This document shows positions 25,005 to 31,983 of a DNA stretch of 64,000 bases, piece by piece. The DNA comes from an uncultured Oscillospiraceae bacterium (GTDB lineage: Bacteria; Bacillota; Clostridia; Oscillospirales; Oscillospiraceae), in NCBI GenBank assembly GCA_900768135.1, contig CAAGBT010000065.1:83948-147947 (forward strand), written 5' to 3'. A model generated the notes under the pieces. The model was not told where the DNA came from. It was given only the letters and a program-made list of their open reading frames with translations, and searched no databases. The position numbers and the translations under genes were made by a program. The first letter of the stretch is position 1. Each line of letters begins with the position of its first letter.

Positions 25005-26268
25005 CCGGCGTCTCCTCCCCCGTGAGAAAGTATACCGTGTCGAGCGTCATGCTCCGCGCGGCGGCGGCAATGCGTTCTTCCGTCACGGCGCGCAGCGCTT
25101 CGATCAGCTCCTCCGCCGTTTCGCGAATCCCCGTCGCCGCCTGGGAAACAACGTCCTGCTCCATCCGCCCGGCGCTGTCGCCGCGCGATTCAAGGGATGC
25201 AATCAGGCAGGAGCGCGCGCCCTCCACCTCCCATGGCTCGAACTCGCCGCGCTGCACGCTTGCAAGCTGTGCAAGGATTTCGCGTTTGGCGGTTTCCACG
25301 TCCTTACACTCGATGCCGGACGAGACCGTAACAATGCCCTTGGAGCGGTGGTAGGAGGATGAGGCGTAATAGCACAGGGAAAGCTTTTCGCGCACGTTCA
25401 GGAACAGCCGCGAGTTGCTGTAGCCGCCGAAGATAAGGTTCGCAAGCATCATCGCAGGCGCATCGTCCGTCGATGCGCGCCAACCCATCGAGAGCTTGCC
25501 CTGCGTCACGTCCATGCGTTCAGTGATGCAGCGGGCCTCTGCCGGCGCGTTCCGCCGCTCCGCCGAGGCAGGCGGAACGACCGCGCCGCGCTGAAGCGGA
25601 GCAAGCGCGCGCTCCAGCGTGCCCTCCACGCGCGCAAGCGGCGCGCTGCCGCAGTAAAAAAGCTCCAGGTGCGCCGTGGACAAAAGCTGCTGGTAGTAGC
25701 GAAAAAGGGACTGATTCGTGATCTTTTCCACGCGCGCGGCGGAGCCGAACCGGTCCACACCGTAGCGCTCGCCCCGGCACATCTCCTGAAGCAGGCGCAG
25801 GTCGGCATAATCGCGCTTGTCGTTGACGATGCCGCGGATGGTGTCGATCAGGTTCTGCTTTTCGCTCTCCACATAGTCGCTGAGGAATCGCCCGTTGCGC
25901 GTGAGCGGATCGAACAGCAGCTCGCCAAGCAGATCGCACACCGGCTCGAGCAGCTTTCCGCCGCCGGGGACAAACGCCTCGTCGATAAACCCGGCAACAA
26001 ACCCGACGCACTGGTTCTCCCCTTTTTTGCGCACCGTGCAGCCGATAGACGCGCCGTACAGCTGGTCAAGCGCCGTGGAAAGCGCGCGCATATCCGGGTG
26101 CGCCATTGTGCCGCGCCGCAGCACGCTGGGCAGAAGCGCCGCAAAGCCCGCCGTCTTTTCCTCCAGCGGCGCGATGAGCTGAACGCTTAGCGTACCGGTC
26201 TTGAATTTTTCCGTCTGGACATAATTGAGATACGTCTCCGGCGCGATCTCGCGTCTGATTGGTTCCAT
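24991..26268 (-). CDS. M16-family peptidase homologue lacking the zinc motif (YmfF-like)
   Basis: 425 residues with the M16 fold (FAALLPSVLRRGTMAHPD..ALSTALDQLYGASIGC in the first domain; NLIFGGYSNSRLFLNVREKLSLCYYASSSY in the second, containing the substrate-binding 'R..LCY' motif) but no HXXEH where the catalytic site should be. It is therefore probably the substrate-binding, non-catalytic half of a heterodimer with the downstream HYLEH protein. GGGAGGGCGG precedes the ATG. First gene of the M16-M16-lgt operon. Confidence 0.87.
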   Translation of the reverse strand: MEPIRREIAPETYLNYVQTEKFKTGTLSVQLIAPLEEKTAGFAALLPSVLRRGTMAHPDMRALSTALDQLYGASIGCTVRKKGENQCVGFVAGFIDEAFVPGGGKLLEPVCDLLGELLFDPLTRNGRFLSDYVESEKQNLIDTIRGIVNDKRDYADLRLLQEMCRGERYGVDRFGSAARVEKITNQSLFRYYQQLLSTAHLELFYCGSAPLARVEGTLERALAPLQRGAVVPPASAERRNAPAEARCITERMDVTQGKLSMGWRASTDDAPAMMLANLIFGGYSNSRLFLNVREKLSLCYYASSSYHRSKGIVTVSSGIECKDVETAKREILAQLASVQRGEFEPWEVEGARSCLIASLESRGDSAGRMEQDVVSQAATGIRETAEELIEALRAVTEERIAAAARSMTLDTVYFLTGEETPDEQN

Positions 26269-26408
26269 TGCCGCCCTCCCATGATCTGTTTTTTCCAGAA
26301 TACCACGAAAGCATGAACAATTCTACTCTTTTCTGCACGCCGGACCCGCGCTGACGCAAAAAGACGAAAATTTCCCGATGAGACGACGGTTTTCTTGCGA
26401 TTTATCCT

Positions 26409-26437
26409 TGACAATTCTGATAAAATCAGGTAAACTG
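26409..26437 (+). promoter_or_regulatory. Promoter of the ylxM-ffh operon
   Basis: TTGACA (26409-26414), 17-base spacer, TAAACT (26432-26437), 57 bases before the ylxM start. Confidence 0.75.
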
Positions 26438-26493
26438 ATTTCTGTTGTAAAGCGTTATAACTTTACACAAAAATCTGCACAAGGAGGAACCCC

Positions 26494-26859
26494 ATGAAAA
26501 ACCAGACCTTTCGCATGACGATGCTCTTCGATTTTTATGGGGAGCTTCTCACCGACCGCCAGAAGGAATTCTTCGACCTCTACTACAACGAGGATCTTTC
26601 CCTTTCCGAGATCGCCGAAAACTATGGCATCTCCCGCCAGGGCGTGCGCGACGTGATCGTGCGCGCGGAAAGCTACATGACCGAGATCGAGGACAAGACG
26701 GGGCTGATCAAGCGCTTTTTGCAGCTTCGCCCCCACGCGGAAAAAATCGCCGAGGCGGCGTCGCAGATCCGACAGCTCAACTACCGCCGGTATGAAGACC
26801 GCCAGCTCGAGGAGCTTGCCGGCGTGATCGAAGCCGAGGCGGCGGCACTCAGGGAGTAA
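26494..26859 (+). CDS. YlxM-like helix-turn-helix protein, SRP-associated
   Basis: 121 residues. MTMLFDFYGELLTDRQKEFFDLYYNEDLSLSEIAENYGISRQGVRDVI is the typical UPF0122/YlxM sigma-4-like HTH, followed by a helical tail. YlxM is nearly always encoded directly before ffh in Firmicutes and has been linked to signal recognition particle function. AAGGAGGAA precedes the ATG. The next gene starts 7 bases downstream. Confidence 0.92.
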   Translation: MKNQTFRMTMLFDFYGELLTDRQKEFFDLYYNEDLSLSEIAENYGISRQGVRDVIVRAESYMTEIEDKTGLIKRFLQLRPHAEKIAEAASQIRQLNYRRYEDRQLEELAGVIEAEAAALRE

Positions 26860-26866
26860 GGCATTC

Positions 26867-28231
26867 ATGGCATTTGAAGGACTGAGCGAAAAGCTCAACG
26901 CCACATTTAAAAACCTGCGCGGCAAGGGTCGCCTGAGCGAGGAAGACATCAAGCTTGCCATGCGTGAGGTGCGCCTTGCGCTGCTCGAAGCGGACGTAAG
27001 CTACAAGGTCGTCAAGGACTTTGTCAAAACCGTATCTGAGCGCGCCGTCGGCGTTGAAGTACTCGACAGCCTGACGCCGGCGCAGCAGGTCATCAAGATC
27101 GTCAGCGAAGAGCTGACGAGCCTGATGGGCGGCTCGAACGCCAAGCTGACGTTTGCTTCCCGGCCGCCGACGGTCGTGATGATGGTCGGTTTGCAGGGCG
27201 CCGGTAAAACGACGAACGTTGCAAAGCTCGCAGGCTATTTCCGTAAGCAGGGCAAACGCCCGCTGCTCACCGCGTGCGATGTGTACCGCCCCGCCGCCAT
27301 CACGCAGCTTCAGGTCGTCGGCAGGCAGCTGAACATCCCCGTCTTCGAGATGGGCCAGGCCGATCCCGTACAGATCGCGCAGGAGGCCGTCAAGTACGCC
27401 GGCGATCACGGCAACGATATCGTCTTTCTCGATACTGCGGGCCGTCTGCACATCGATGAAGCGCTGATGGACGAGCTGAAGCGCATCAAGGCGGCGGTCA
27501 GGCCCAACGAGATCCTGCTTGTTGTCGATGCCATGACCGGCCAGGACGCCGTGAATGCCGCCACCGCTTTCGACGAGGCGCTCGGCATCGACGGCGTGGT
27601 TCTCACCAAGCTCGACGGCGACGCCCGCGGCGGCGCGGCGCTTTCGATCCGCGCGGCCACCGGCAAGCCCATCAAGTTCATCGGCACGGGCGAAAAGCTC
27701 GACATGATCGAGCCGTTCCACCCCGACCGCATGGCGCAGCGCATTCTCGGCATGGGCGATGTGCTTTCGTTTATCGAGCGCGCGGAGCAGAGCATCGATG
27801 CGGAAAAGGCGAAAAAGCTTGAAGAAAAGCTCAAGAAGAACCGCTTCACGCTCACCGATTATTACGACCAGCTCCTCCAACTGAAAAACATGGGCAGTCT
27901 GGAGCAGCTTGCCGGCATGATGCCCGGGCAGCTCGGCAAGCAGATGGCGGGCGCCGAGATCGACCCGAAGATGATGGCCCACACCGAGGCGATCATCCTT
28001 TCGATGACGCCCTATGAGCGCGAGAATCCCGCCGTTCTCGGCGCGAGCCGCAAGCGGCGCATCGCCGCCGGCTGCGGACTGGAGGTCGTAGACGTCAACC
28101 GCCTGCTCAGGCAGTTCGACATGATGCAGAGCATGGTCAAGCAGATGAGCCGCGGCAAGATGCCCGCCGGAATGGGCGGTCTGGGCGGCGGCAGGATGCG
28201 CGGCTTCGGGCGCAGAAAGCGCTTCAAATAA
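26867..28231 (+). CDS. ffh: Signal recognition particle GTPase Ffh
   Basis: 454 residues. Domains in order: N (1-~90), G with P-loop GLQGAGKTT at 108-116, DTAGRL near 189 and TKLDGDARGG near 247, and the Met-rich M domain (~300-440) ending with a Gly/Arg-rich tail (MGGLGGGRMRGFGRRKRFK). It binds 4.5S RNA and nascent signal peptides and docks with FtsY. Intact and of usual length. In the same operon as ylxM and followed by rpsP. Confidence 0.97.
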   Translation: MAFEGLSEKLNATFKNLRGKGRLSEEDIKLAMREVRLALLEADVSYKVVKDFVKTVSERAVGVEVLDSLTPAQQVIKIVSEELTSLMGGSNAKLTFASRPPTVVMMVGLQGAGKTTNVAKLAGYFRKQGKRPLLTACDVYRPAAITQLQVVGRQLNIPVFEMGQADPVQIAQEAVKYAGDHGNDIVFLDTAGRLHIDEALMDELKRIKAAVRPNEILLVVDAMTGQDAVNAATAFDEALGIDGVVLTKLDGDARGGAALSIRAATGKPIKFIGTGEKLDMIEPFHPDRMAQRILGMGDVLSFIERAEQSIDAEKAKKLEEKLKKNRFTLTDYYDQLLQLKNMGSLEQLAGMMPGQLGKQMAGAEIDPKMMAHTEAIILSMTPYERENPAVLGASRKRRIAAGCGLEVVDVNRLLRQFDMMQSMVKQMSRGKMPAGMGGLGGGRMRGFGRRKRFK

Positions 28232-28297
28232 GTTGATTGAGTGCAGCAGCATTTCATCATAAATCAAAATAATTATTATTTTTGGAGGTACTTAACC

Positions 28298-28537
28298 ATG
28301 GTCAAAATCCGTCTGCGCAGAATGGGCGCCAAGAAGGCTCCTTTCTATCGTGTTGTCGTTGCTGATTCCCGCTATCCCCGCGATGGCCGTTTCATCGAGG
28401 AGATCGGCACTTATAATCCCTGCGTCTCTCCCGCCGAGATCAAGATCGACGTTGAGCGCGCTCAGGAATGGATCAAGACCGGCGCTCAGCCTACCGACAC
28501 GGTCCGTGCGCTGCTGAAGAAAGTCAACGCGCTGTAA
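28298..28537 (+). CDS. rpsP: 30S ribosomal protein S16
   Basis: 79 residues: [41 protein letters not shown] is diagnostic of S16. A very strong ribosome binding site (TTGGAGG) lies 9 bases before the ATG. Follows ffh by 66 AT-rich bases and precedes khpA in the conserved order. Confidence 0.97.
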   Translation: MVKIRLRRMGAKKAPFYRVVVADSRYPRDGRFIEEIGTYNPCVSPAEIKIDVERAQEWIKTGAQPTDTVRALLKKVNAL

Positions 28538-28555
28538 TTCCGGGGTGGCAGGAAC

Positions 28556-28786
28556 ATGAAAGACTTGCTGCTCTACATCGCCCGCAGCCTTGTGGAACAT
28601 CCGGACGAGGTAAGCGTCACGGAAAAGCAGGGCGCAGACGAGCTTACGTTGGAGCTGCGCGTCGCGCCTGACGACATGGGCAAGGTCATTGGCCGTCAGG
28701 GTCGTATTGCCAAGGAGATCCGCACAGTCGTCCGCTCCTACGCTCAGCGCACCGGCGTAAAGGTATCCGTTGACATTGTGGACTGA
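28556..28786 (+). CDS. khpA: KH-domain RNA-binding protein KhpA
   Basis: 76 residues forming a single KH domain with the GKVIGRQGRIAKEI loop. KhpA (YlqC) pairs with KhpB/Jag in Firmicutes to bind RNAs affecting cell division and wall synthesis. The gene lies between rpsP and rimM, its normal place. A GTGG-CAGGAAC context precedes the ATG. Confidence 0.95.
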   Translation: MKDLLLYIARSLVEHPDEVSVTEKQGADELTLELRVAPDDMGKVIGRQGRIAKEIRTVVRSYAQRTGVKVSVDIVD

Positions 28787-28789
28787 TAC

Positions 28790-28825
28790 AAAAAGCGTTC
28801 CCGCTTTTCGGGAACGCTTTTTATT
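28790..28825 (+). terminator. Terminator after khpA
   Basis: AAAAAGCGTTCCCG, loop, CGGGAACGCTTTTT. It separates the ffh-rpsP-khpA unit from rimM-trmD, which has its own promoter. Confidence 0.88.
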
Positions 28826-28826
28826 C

Positions 28827-28855
28827 TTGCCATCGTCTGCAAATTCCGCTATACT
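28827..28855 (+). promoter_or_regulatory. Promoter of rimM-trmD
   Basis: TTGCCA (28827-28832), 17-base spacer, TATACT (28850-28855), just after the khpA terminator. Confidence 0.75.
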
Positions 28856-28884
28856 GGGAAAAACAAAAGCAAAGGAGAATGGAT

Positions 28885-29433
28885 ATGGGTCTCTTTTCCA
28901 AAAAGGACGTGCCGCAGCCCGGCGCGCGTCCGGAATATATCGAGGTCGGCCAGATCGTCAACACGCACGGCGTGCGCGGCGAGGTGAAGGTGCAGCCGTG
29001 GGACGTAACGCCGGAGCGCCTGTGCGGCTTCAAAACGTTCTACATGGACGGCGCGCCGTTCCGCCCCACAAGCAAGCGCGTGCAGGGAGAAATGGTCCTG
29101 ATGAAGCTGCCGGAGGTGGACGACATGGACGAGGCGGCAACGCTCAAGCGCAAGGTCCTCTCCATCCGCCGCGCAGACGTCTCGCTTGGCCGCGGGGAAT
29201 ACTTCGATGCAGAGCTTGTCGGCATGAACGTGTTCAACTACTTTCCGCACACCTATATCGGCACGGTGACGGAAGTCCTCACCTATCCCGCGCACAAGCT
29301 CTACAAGGTCAAGGGGCCGGAAAAGAGCTATCTTATCCCCGCAGTGCAGGATGTGTTCATCGCGGATATCGACGAGCAGAGGCGCGAGATCACCGTGCGT
29401 ATGATGGAGGGGCTGGAAACGGATGAGGATTGA
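28885..29433 (+). CDS. rimM: 16S rRNA processing protein RimM
   Basis: 182 residues: the N-terminal RimM domain (EYIEVGQIVNTHGVRGEVKVQPW) and the C-terminal PRC-barrel (YFDAELVGMNVF...YLIPAVQDVFIADID). It assists maturation of the 30S head. I prefer ATG 28885 because GGAG ends 7 bases upstream; ATG 28879 would leave no spacing. The end overlaps trmD by 11 bases. Confidence 0.95.
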   Translation: MGLFSKKDVPQPGARPEYIEVGQIVNTHGVRGEVKVQPWDVTPERLCGFKTFYMDGAPFRPTSKRVQGEMVLMKLPEVDDMDEAATLKRKVLSIRRADVSLGRGEYFDAELVGMNVFNYFPHTYIGTVTEVLTYPAHKLYKVKGPEKSYLIPAVQDVFIADIDEQRREITVRMMEGLETDED

Positions 29434-30205
29434 TATTCTGACGCTCTTCCCCGCCTCGGTAGACGCGATGATGAACGTGAGCATTCTTGGGCGCGCGCAG
29501 GAGCGCGGGTACATCACCATCAGGACGCACCAGATCCGCGACTACACCACCAACCGCCAAATGCAGGTAGACGACTATCCCTACGGCGGCGGACGCGGCG
29601 CCGTGATGCAGGCCGACCCACTTTACCGCTGCTGGGCGCACGTCTGCGCTGAAGCCGGCAGCCGCGGCCATACGATCTATCTTTCCCCCTGCGGGCGGGT
29701 GTTCACGCAGGCCGTCGCGCGCGAGCTGAAGGATCGCTACGACCATCTCATTCTTGTCTGCGGCCATTATGAGGGCATCGACCAGCGCTTCATCGATGAA
29801 TGCGTGGACGAGGAGCTGTCGATGGGCGACTTTGTCGTTACCGGCGGCGAGATCCCCGCCATGGCGGTGACGGACGCGATCTGCCGCATGGTGCCGGGCG
29901 TGCTGCCGGAGGAGGAATGCTTCACCGAGGAATCCCACTGGGCGGGACTTCTCGAGTATCCGCAGTATTCCCGCCCCGATGAATGGCACAACCGGCGCGT
30001 GCCGGACGTGCTGCTCTCCGGACATCACGAGAACGTGGCCAAATGGCGCAAAAAGGAGAGCTACAAGCGCACGATGCTGCGCCGCCCGGATCTCTGGGCG
30101 CAGTTTGACGAAAGCAGCCTCAAAACCAAAAGCGAGAAAAAGGTTCTTGCCGAAGCAAAGGCGGAGGCGGAGGCGCAGCGCGCGGCATCAGAAACAGCAG
30201 AATAA
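29423..30205 (+). CDS. trmD: tRNA (guanine-N1-)-methyltransferase
   Basis: 260 residues. The knotted SPOUT core is clear: MRIDILTLFP, DDYPYGGGRGAVMQ, HLILVCGHYEGIDQRF and VVTGGEIPAMAVTDAICRMVPGVL. It methylates G37 next to the anticodon and prevents frameshifting. There is a charged C-terminal extension of ~25 residues (KAEAEAQRAASETAE). The usual following gene, rplS, is not next to it here. Confidence 0.96.
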   Translation: MRIDILTLFPASVDAMMNVSILGRAQERGYITIRTHQIRDYTTNRQMQVDDYPYGGGRGAVMQADPLYRCWAHVCAEAGSRGHTIYLSPCGRVFTQAVARELKDRYDHLILVCGHYEGIDQRFIDECVDEELSMGDFVVTGGEIPAMAVTDAICRMVPGVLPEEECFTEESHWAGLLEYPQYSRPDEWHNRRVPDVLLSGHHENVAKWRKKESYKRTMLRRPDLWAQFDESSLKTKSEKKVLAEAKAEAEAQRAASETAE

Positions 30206-30236
30206 AAAACCGGAAAGCGGCAGCTTTCCGGTTTTT
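30205..30236 (+). terminator. Terminator after trmD
   Basis: AAAAACCGGAAAGC, loop GGCA, GCTTTCCGGTTTTT. Confidence 0.88.
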
Positions 30237-30256
30237 CCGTTTATGGTGTTGCAGCG

Positions 30257-31093
30257 TTACACGATGCGCTTTGCGCCGACATAGCGGTTGGTATAATAGC
30301 TGGAGGACAGGTTATCGATCGTCACCTTTCCCACGCTGTAGCGCGCGTGAATGATCTGACCGCCGCCGATATAGATGCCGACATGGCCGATAGCATGGGA
30401 GGAATCCGAGAAAAAGACCAGATCGCCCGGCTGCAAATCCGCCTTAGCAACGGCATAGCCGCAGTTTTTATACTGGCTGGTCGCCGAATGCGGCAGCGAA
30501 TAGCCGTATTTGGCGTAGAGATACAGCGTAAAGCCGGAGCAATCAAACCCGTTCGGGGACGCTCCGCCGGAGCGATAGCGCGTGCCGAGAAATGTCATCG
30601 CCATTTCCACGATCTGCGCGCCGACAGTGCCGTCCGCATCCGCAGGATCCCGCAGATATTCCCCCAGCAGCCAGCCGGTCGTGGGGCCAAACGTGACCTG
30701 ATACCAGCCGCCCTTCTCGCCGATCACCTCCACCTGCTTGCCGGTGGTCACCTGGGTGATGCGCTCATAGTCCGTGCCGGGGCCGGTCCGCACGTTGATC
30801 GTGCCTCCGGTAACGATCATTGTGACCGTTTCGGTAACGGCAGTATTCTCTTCTGCGTCAGCCGTTTCTTCCAGCGCCGCCTGCATCTCGTCCAGCGCCT
30901 CCAGCGCTTCCTCGTCCGCCGCATTCTCCTGCGTGGACTCTGCCTGCACGGATTCCGTCAGCACCGTCACACGGTCCACAAGGCTGCGCAGCGAGCCGTC
31001 CGACGCCGCCTGCACCGGCGCCATGGGCGCAAGCAGGCTGACCGAAAGCGCGCTGGAAACCAGCAGCGACAGGCATCGTGAATGGTTCCTCAT
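30257..31093 (-). CDS. Secreted NlpC/P60 peptidoglycan hydrolase with SH3b domain
   Basis: 278 residues. A signal peptide (LSLLVSSALSVSLLAPMAPVQAA, cut near 30) leads to an acidic low-complexity linker (~45-90, rich in E and A), an SH3b domain (~92-148: GGTINVRTGPGTDYERITQV...GWYQVTFGPTTGWLLGEYL) and the NlpC/P60 peptidase: C185 in NGFDCSGF, H237 in GHVGIYIGGG, H249 in IIHARY. It cuts gamma-D-Glu peptide links in the wall. Likely a DL-endopeptidase for cell separation or growth. Confidence 0.93.
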   Translation of the reverse strand: MRNHSRCLSLLVSSALSVSLLAPMAPVQAASDGSLRSLVDRVTVLTESVQAESTQENAADEEALEALDEMQAALEETADAEENTAVTETVTMIVTGGTINVRTGPGTDYERITQVTTGKQVEVIGEKGGWYQVTFGPTTGWLLGEYLRDPADADGTVGAQIVEMAMTFLGTRYRSGGASPNGFDCSGFTLYLYAKYGYSLPHSATSQYKNCGYAVAKADLQPGDLVFFSDSSHAIGHVGIYIGGGQIIHARYSVGKVTIDNLSSSYYTNRYVGAKRIV

Positions 31094-31149
31094 ATCGTTA
31101 GTCTATCCTTTCGTGAAGAAGTTGGAGCCGCTTTTGCTCCCGACCCGCA

Positions 31150-31443
31150 TCAGATCTTGCCGCTGAGCGCGCGCTCGAGCCAGATGGAGGCAAATTCCAT
31201 CGCCTCGCCAAGGCTCCCCTTTTCCGTTGAGCGGACCACGCGGTCGCGCGAACGGAGGTTGGCGTCCGTCAGCTGCAGCTGGATGGAAACGCGCTTGGCA
31301 AGCGTGATATCCTTGAGCGGCTCGGTATCGAGCACCTGCATCATTACGATATATTTATCCGCCATCGAGCCGTAGTAGATAAGGTTATCCACGCGGCGCA
31401 GCGGGTGGTCGCGGTACATAAGGCCCTGTGTCGTTTCTGCCAT
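31150..31443 (-). CDS. Conserved small protein of unknown function behind a repeat-rich leader
   Basis: 97 residues: MAETTQGLMYRDHPLRRVDN, LIYYGSMADKYIVMMQVLDT, then KRVSIQLQLTD and a helical end GEAMEFASIWLERAL. No membrane segment or catalytic motif. I chose ATG 31443 because TTAGGAG lies about 10 bases upstream; upstream in-frame codons run into the promoter repeats. A consensus promoter and four GTTACAAA-like repeats precede it. No family I can name; the sharply basic-acidic alternation suggests a small regulatory or scaffold protein. Confidence 0.7.
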   Translation of the reverse strand: MAETTQGLMYRDHPLRRVDNLIYYGSMADKYIVMMQVLDTEPLKDITLAKRVSIQLQLTDANLRSRDRVVRSTEKGSLGEAMEFASIWLERALSGKI

Positions 31444-31468
31444 GTCATCCACTCCTAACATTTCAAGC

Positions 31469-31507
31469 TTGTAACCATTTTGTAACTTTGTAACCGTTTT
31501 GTAACTT
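31469..31507 (-). promoter_or_regulatory. Four GTTACAAA-type direct repeats in the leader
   Basis: GTTAC(AAA) cores at 31505, 31494, 31486 and 31475 (minus-strand starts), spaced 11, 8 and 11 bases. They lie between the promoter -10 (31513-31518) and the start codon, so they are an operator or an RNA-level site. Confidence 0.65.
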
Positions 31508-31512
31508 TTTGC

Positions 31513-31541
31513 AGTATAGCATCTTTCGCCCTGCTTGTCAA
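31513..31541 (-). promoter_or_regulatory. Consensus promoter for the 97-residue gene
   Basis: Minus strand TTGACA (31541-31536), 17-base spacer, TATACT (31518-31513). Confidence 0.82.
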
Positions 31542-31568
31542 CCGAAGCGGGGCGAAAAAGAAGCAAAA

Positions 31569-31603
31569 ATCCCCCGGAAGCCTTTTTTCGGCTTTCGGGG
31601 GAT
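31569..31603 (-). terminator. Terminator after ireB
   Basis: Stem ATCCCCCGAAAGCC / GGCTTCCGGGGGAT on the minus strand, followed by TTTTTGCTT. Confidence 0.85.
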
Positions 31604-31629
31604 CCTGAAAATTGAGAAAGAATGCGCGT

Positions 31630-31875
31630 TTACTTTCCAAGGTAACTGCGCACGAGCGTCTGCAGCAGCTCGTCGCGATCCAGCTTGCGGATCAGGGTGC
31701 GGGCGTTGTTGTGGTTGGTGATATAGGTGGGATCCTCAGACAGGATATAGCCGACGATCTGATTGATCGGGTTATAGCCCTTGTCCTCCAGCGCGGCATA
31801 GACCGAGGTAAGGATGTGGCGGATCTCGGCGTCCTTTTCCTGTGCAACGTTAAATTTGCGGGTAAACTCTTCCAT
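31630..31875 (-). CDS. ireB: IreB family regulatory phosphoprotein
   Basis: 81 residues: the UPF0297/YrzL signature [35 protein letters not shown] is almost complete. In enterococci IreB is phosphorylated by the PASTA kinase IreK and controls cephalosporin tolerance through MurAA. GGAAAGGAGGGG precedes the ATG. In many Firmicutes it neighbours ruvX and an alanyl-tRNA synthetase gene; here it follows pheT instead. Confidence 0.93.
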   Translation of the reverse strand: MEEFTRKFNVAQEKDAEIRHILTSVYAALEDKGYNPINQIVGYILSEDPTYITNHNNARTLIRKLDRDELLQTLVRSYLGK

Positions 31876-31983
31876 TTGGACCCCTCCTTTCCATGCCTTC
31901 AGTATAGCAACGCATTGATGAAAAGTAAAGGGAGGCAGGGCAACTGTAACAGAATCGTAATCTTCCGCTTCTTCTCATTCTTC

